In this document: piece by piece, positions 5,634 through 5,779 of the stretch
Layout of the letters: each line of letters opens with the position of its first letter
How positions within the stretch are numbered: position 1 is the first letter of the stretch
Source: Acidobacteriota bacterium
GTDB taxonomy: Bacteria; Acidobacteriota; Vicinamibacteria; Fen-336
Length of the DNA stretch: 5,779 nucleotides
Reading direction: 5' to 3'
NCBI GenBank assembly: GCA_003155335.1
Contig: PMCG01000160.1
Coordinates: 1 to 5,779 of the forward strand
Notes under the pieces: generated by a model
The model's database searches: none
Seen by the model: the letters and a program-made list of their open reading frames with translations, nothing else
What the model was told of the DNA's origin: nothing
Made by a program: the position numbers and the translations under genes

Positions 5634-5779
5634 TCTTCTACTCCCGCAAACCCGAGTCCCATCATGCCGCTGCCGCAGGCGGTGCGTCGCCTCGCAAGAA
5701 ACGCGTTGATCGTCGGCCAGAAGTCGGGCCGTCGGCCGAGATGGTCATGATCGCCGCCGGCGACGACGTGCAGCGTCAC
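5588..5779 (-). CDS. C-terminal end of a possible alpha/beta hydrolase, cut by the right window edge
   Basis: Seen: an open minus-strand frame entering from the right edge and ending at TAG 5588. It begins VTLHVVAGGDHDHLGRRPDF, then WPTINAFLARRRTA. The GTG at the very edge need not be the true start. Family knowledge: a strand such as LHVV followed by GGDH and then an amphipathic helix ending in AFL resembles the last strand, catalytic-His loop and C-terminal helix of alpha/beta hydrolases. This is a weak resemblance from about 30 residues. Oddity: after ARR the frame continues for 32 low-complexity residues (CGSGMMGLGFAG and on) that overlap the hicB start by 46 bp, so the original stop may have been lost or shifted. 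It could also be an unrelated protein. Confidence 0.4.
   Translation of the reverse strand: MTLHVVAGGDHDHLGRRPDFWPTINAFLARRRTACGSGMMGLGFAGVEECARWFCIRERMASG

Noticed and set aside
1..5779. CRISPR array, tRNA, rRNA or integrase
   Set aside because: No regularly spaced repeats, no cloverleaf-like or rRNA-like sequence, and no recombinase motif were seen on either strand.

Overview
The window is GC-rich bacterial DNA (about 60-65% GC by eye) from a Gram-negative lineage: it encodes a signal-peptide-bearing outer-membrane beta-barrel protein that ends in phenylalanine. Gene style, Shine-Dalgarno (SD) use and protein families fit Myxococcota/Deltaproteobacteria, Acidobacteriota or a similar soil or sediment group. 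The phylum cannot be fixed from the sequence alone.

Layout. Positions 1-1047 (minus strand) hold, in transcription order, a small 80-aa partner gene, a nucleotidyltransferase gene broken by an internal deletion, and the first 145 codons of a SagB/ThcOx-type nitroreductase that runs off the left edge. Positions 1048-1238 carry no gene, but contain a REP-like imperfect hairpin flanked by 11-bp direct repeats. A 107-aa coiled-coil gene (1239-1562, minus) follows. A second, half copy of the hairpin lies at 1660-1687. Positions 1703-2103 (minus) hold a polysaccharide deacetylase (NodB) relic with its middle deleted and its two ends in different frames.

Positions 2175-5407 (plus strand) are the intact core: an exported 836-aa protein with TPR-like helical repeats and a PDZ-like C-terminal domain, then a 206-aa outer-membrane beta-barrel protein 101 bp downstream. 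These two may act together in the envelope. From 5364 to the right edge (minus) lie a hicB antitoxin relic with an in-frame TAG at codon 13 and no hicA, and the tail of what may be an alpha/beta hydrolase.

The window reads as an accessory region in decay. Three minus-strand genes from mobile or stress-related families are broken in ways that leave their flanking codons well preserved, next to two apparently functional plus-strand envelope genes. I see no clear new defence or biosynthetic system. The most notable items are the REP-like repeats around the coiled-coil gene, the disabled nucleotidyltransferase beside its intact partner, and the uncharacterised TPR/PDZ plus beta-barrel pair.
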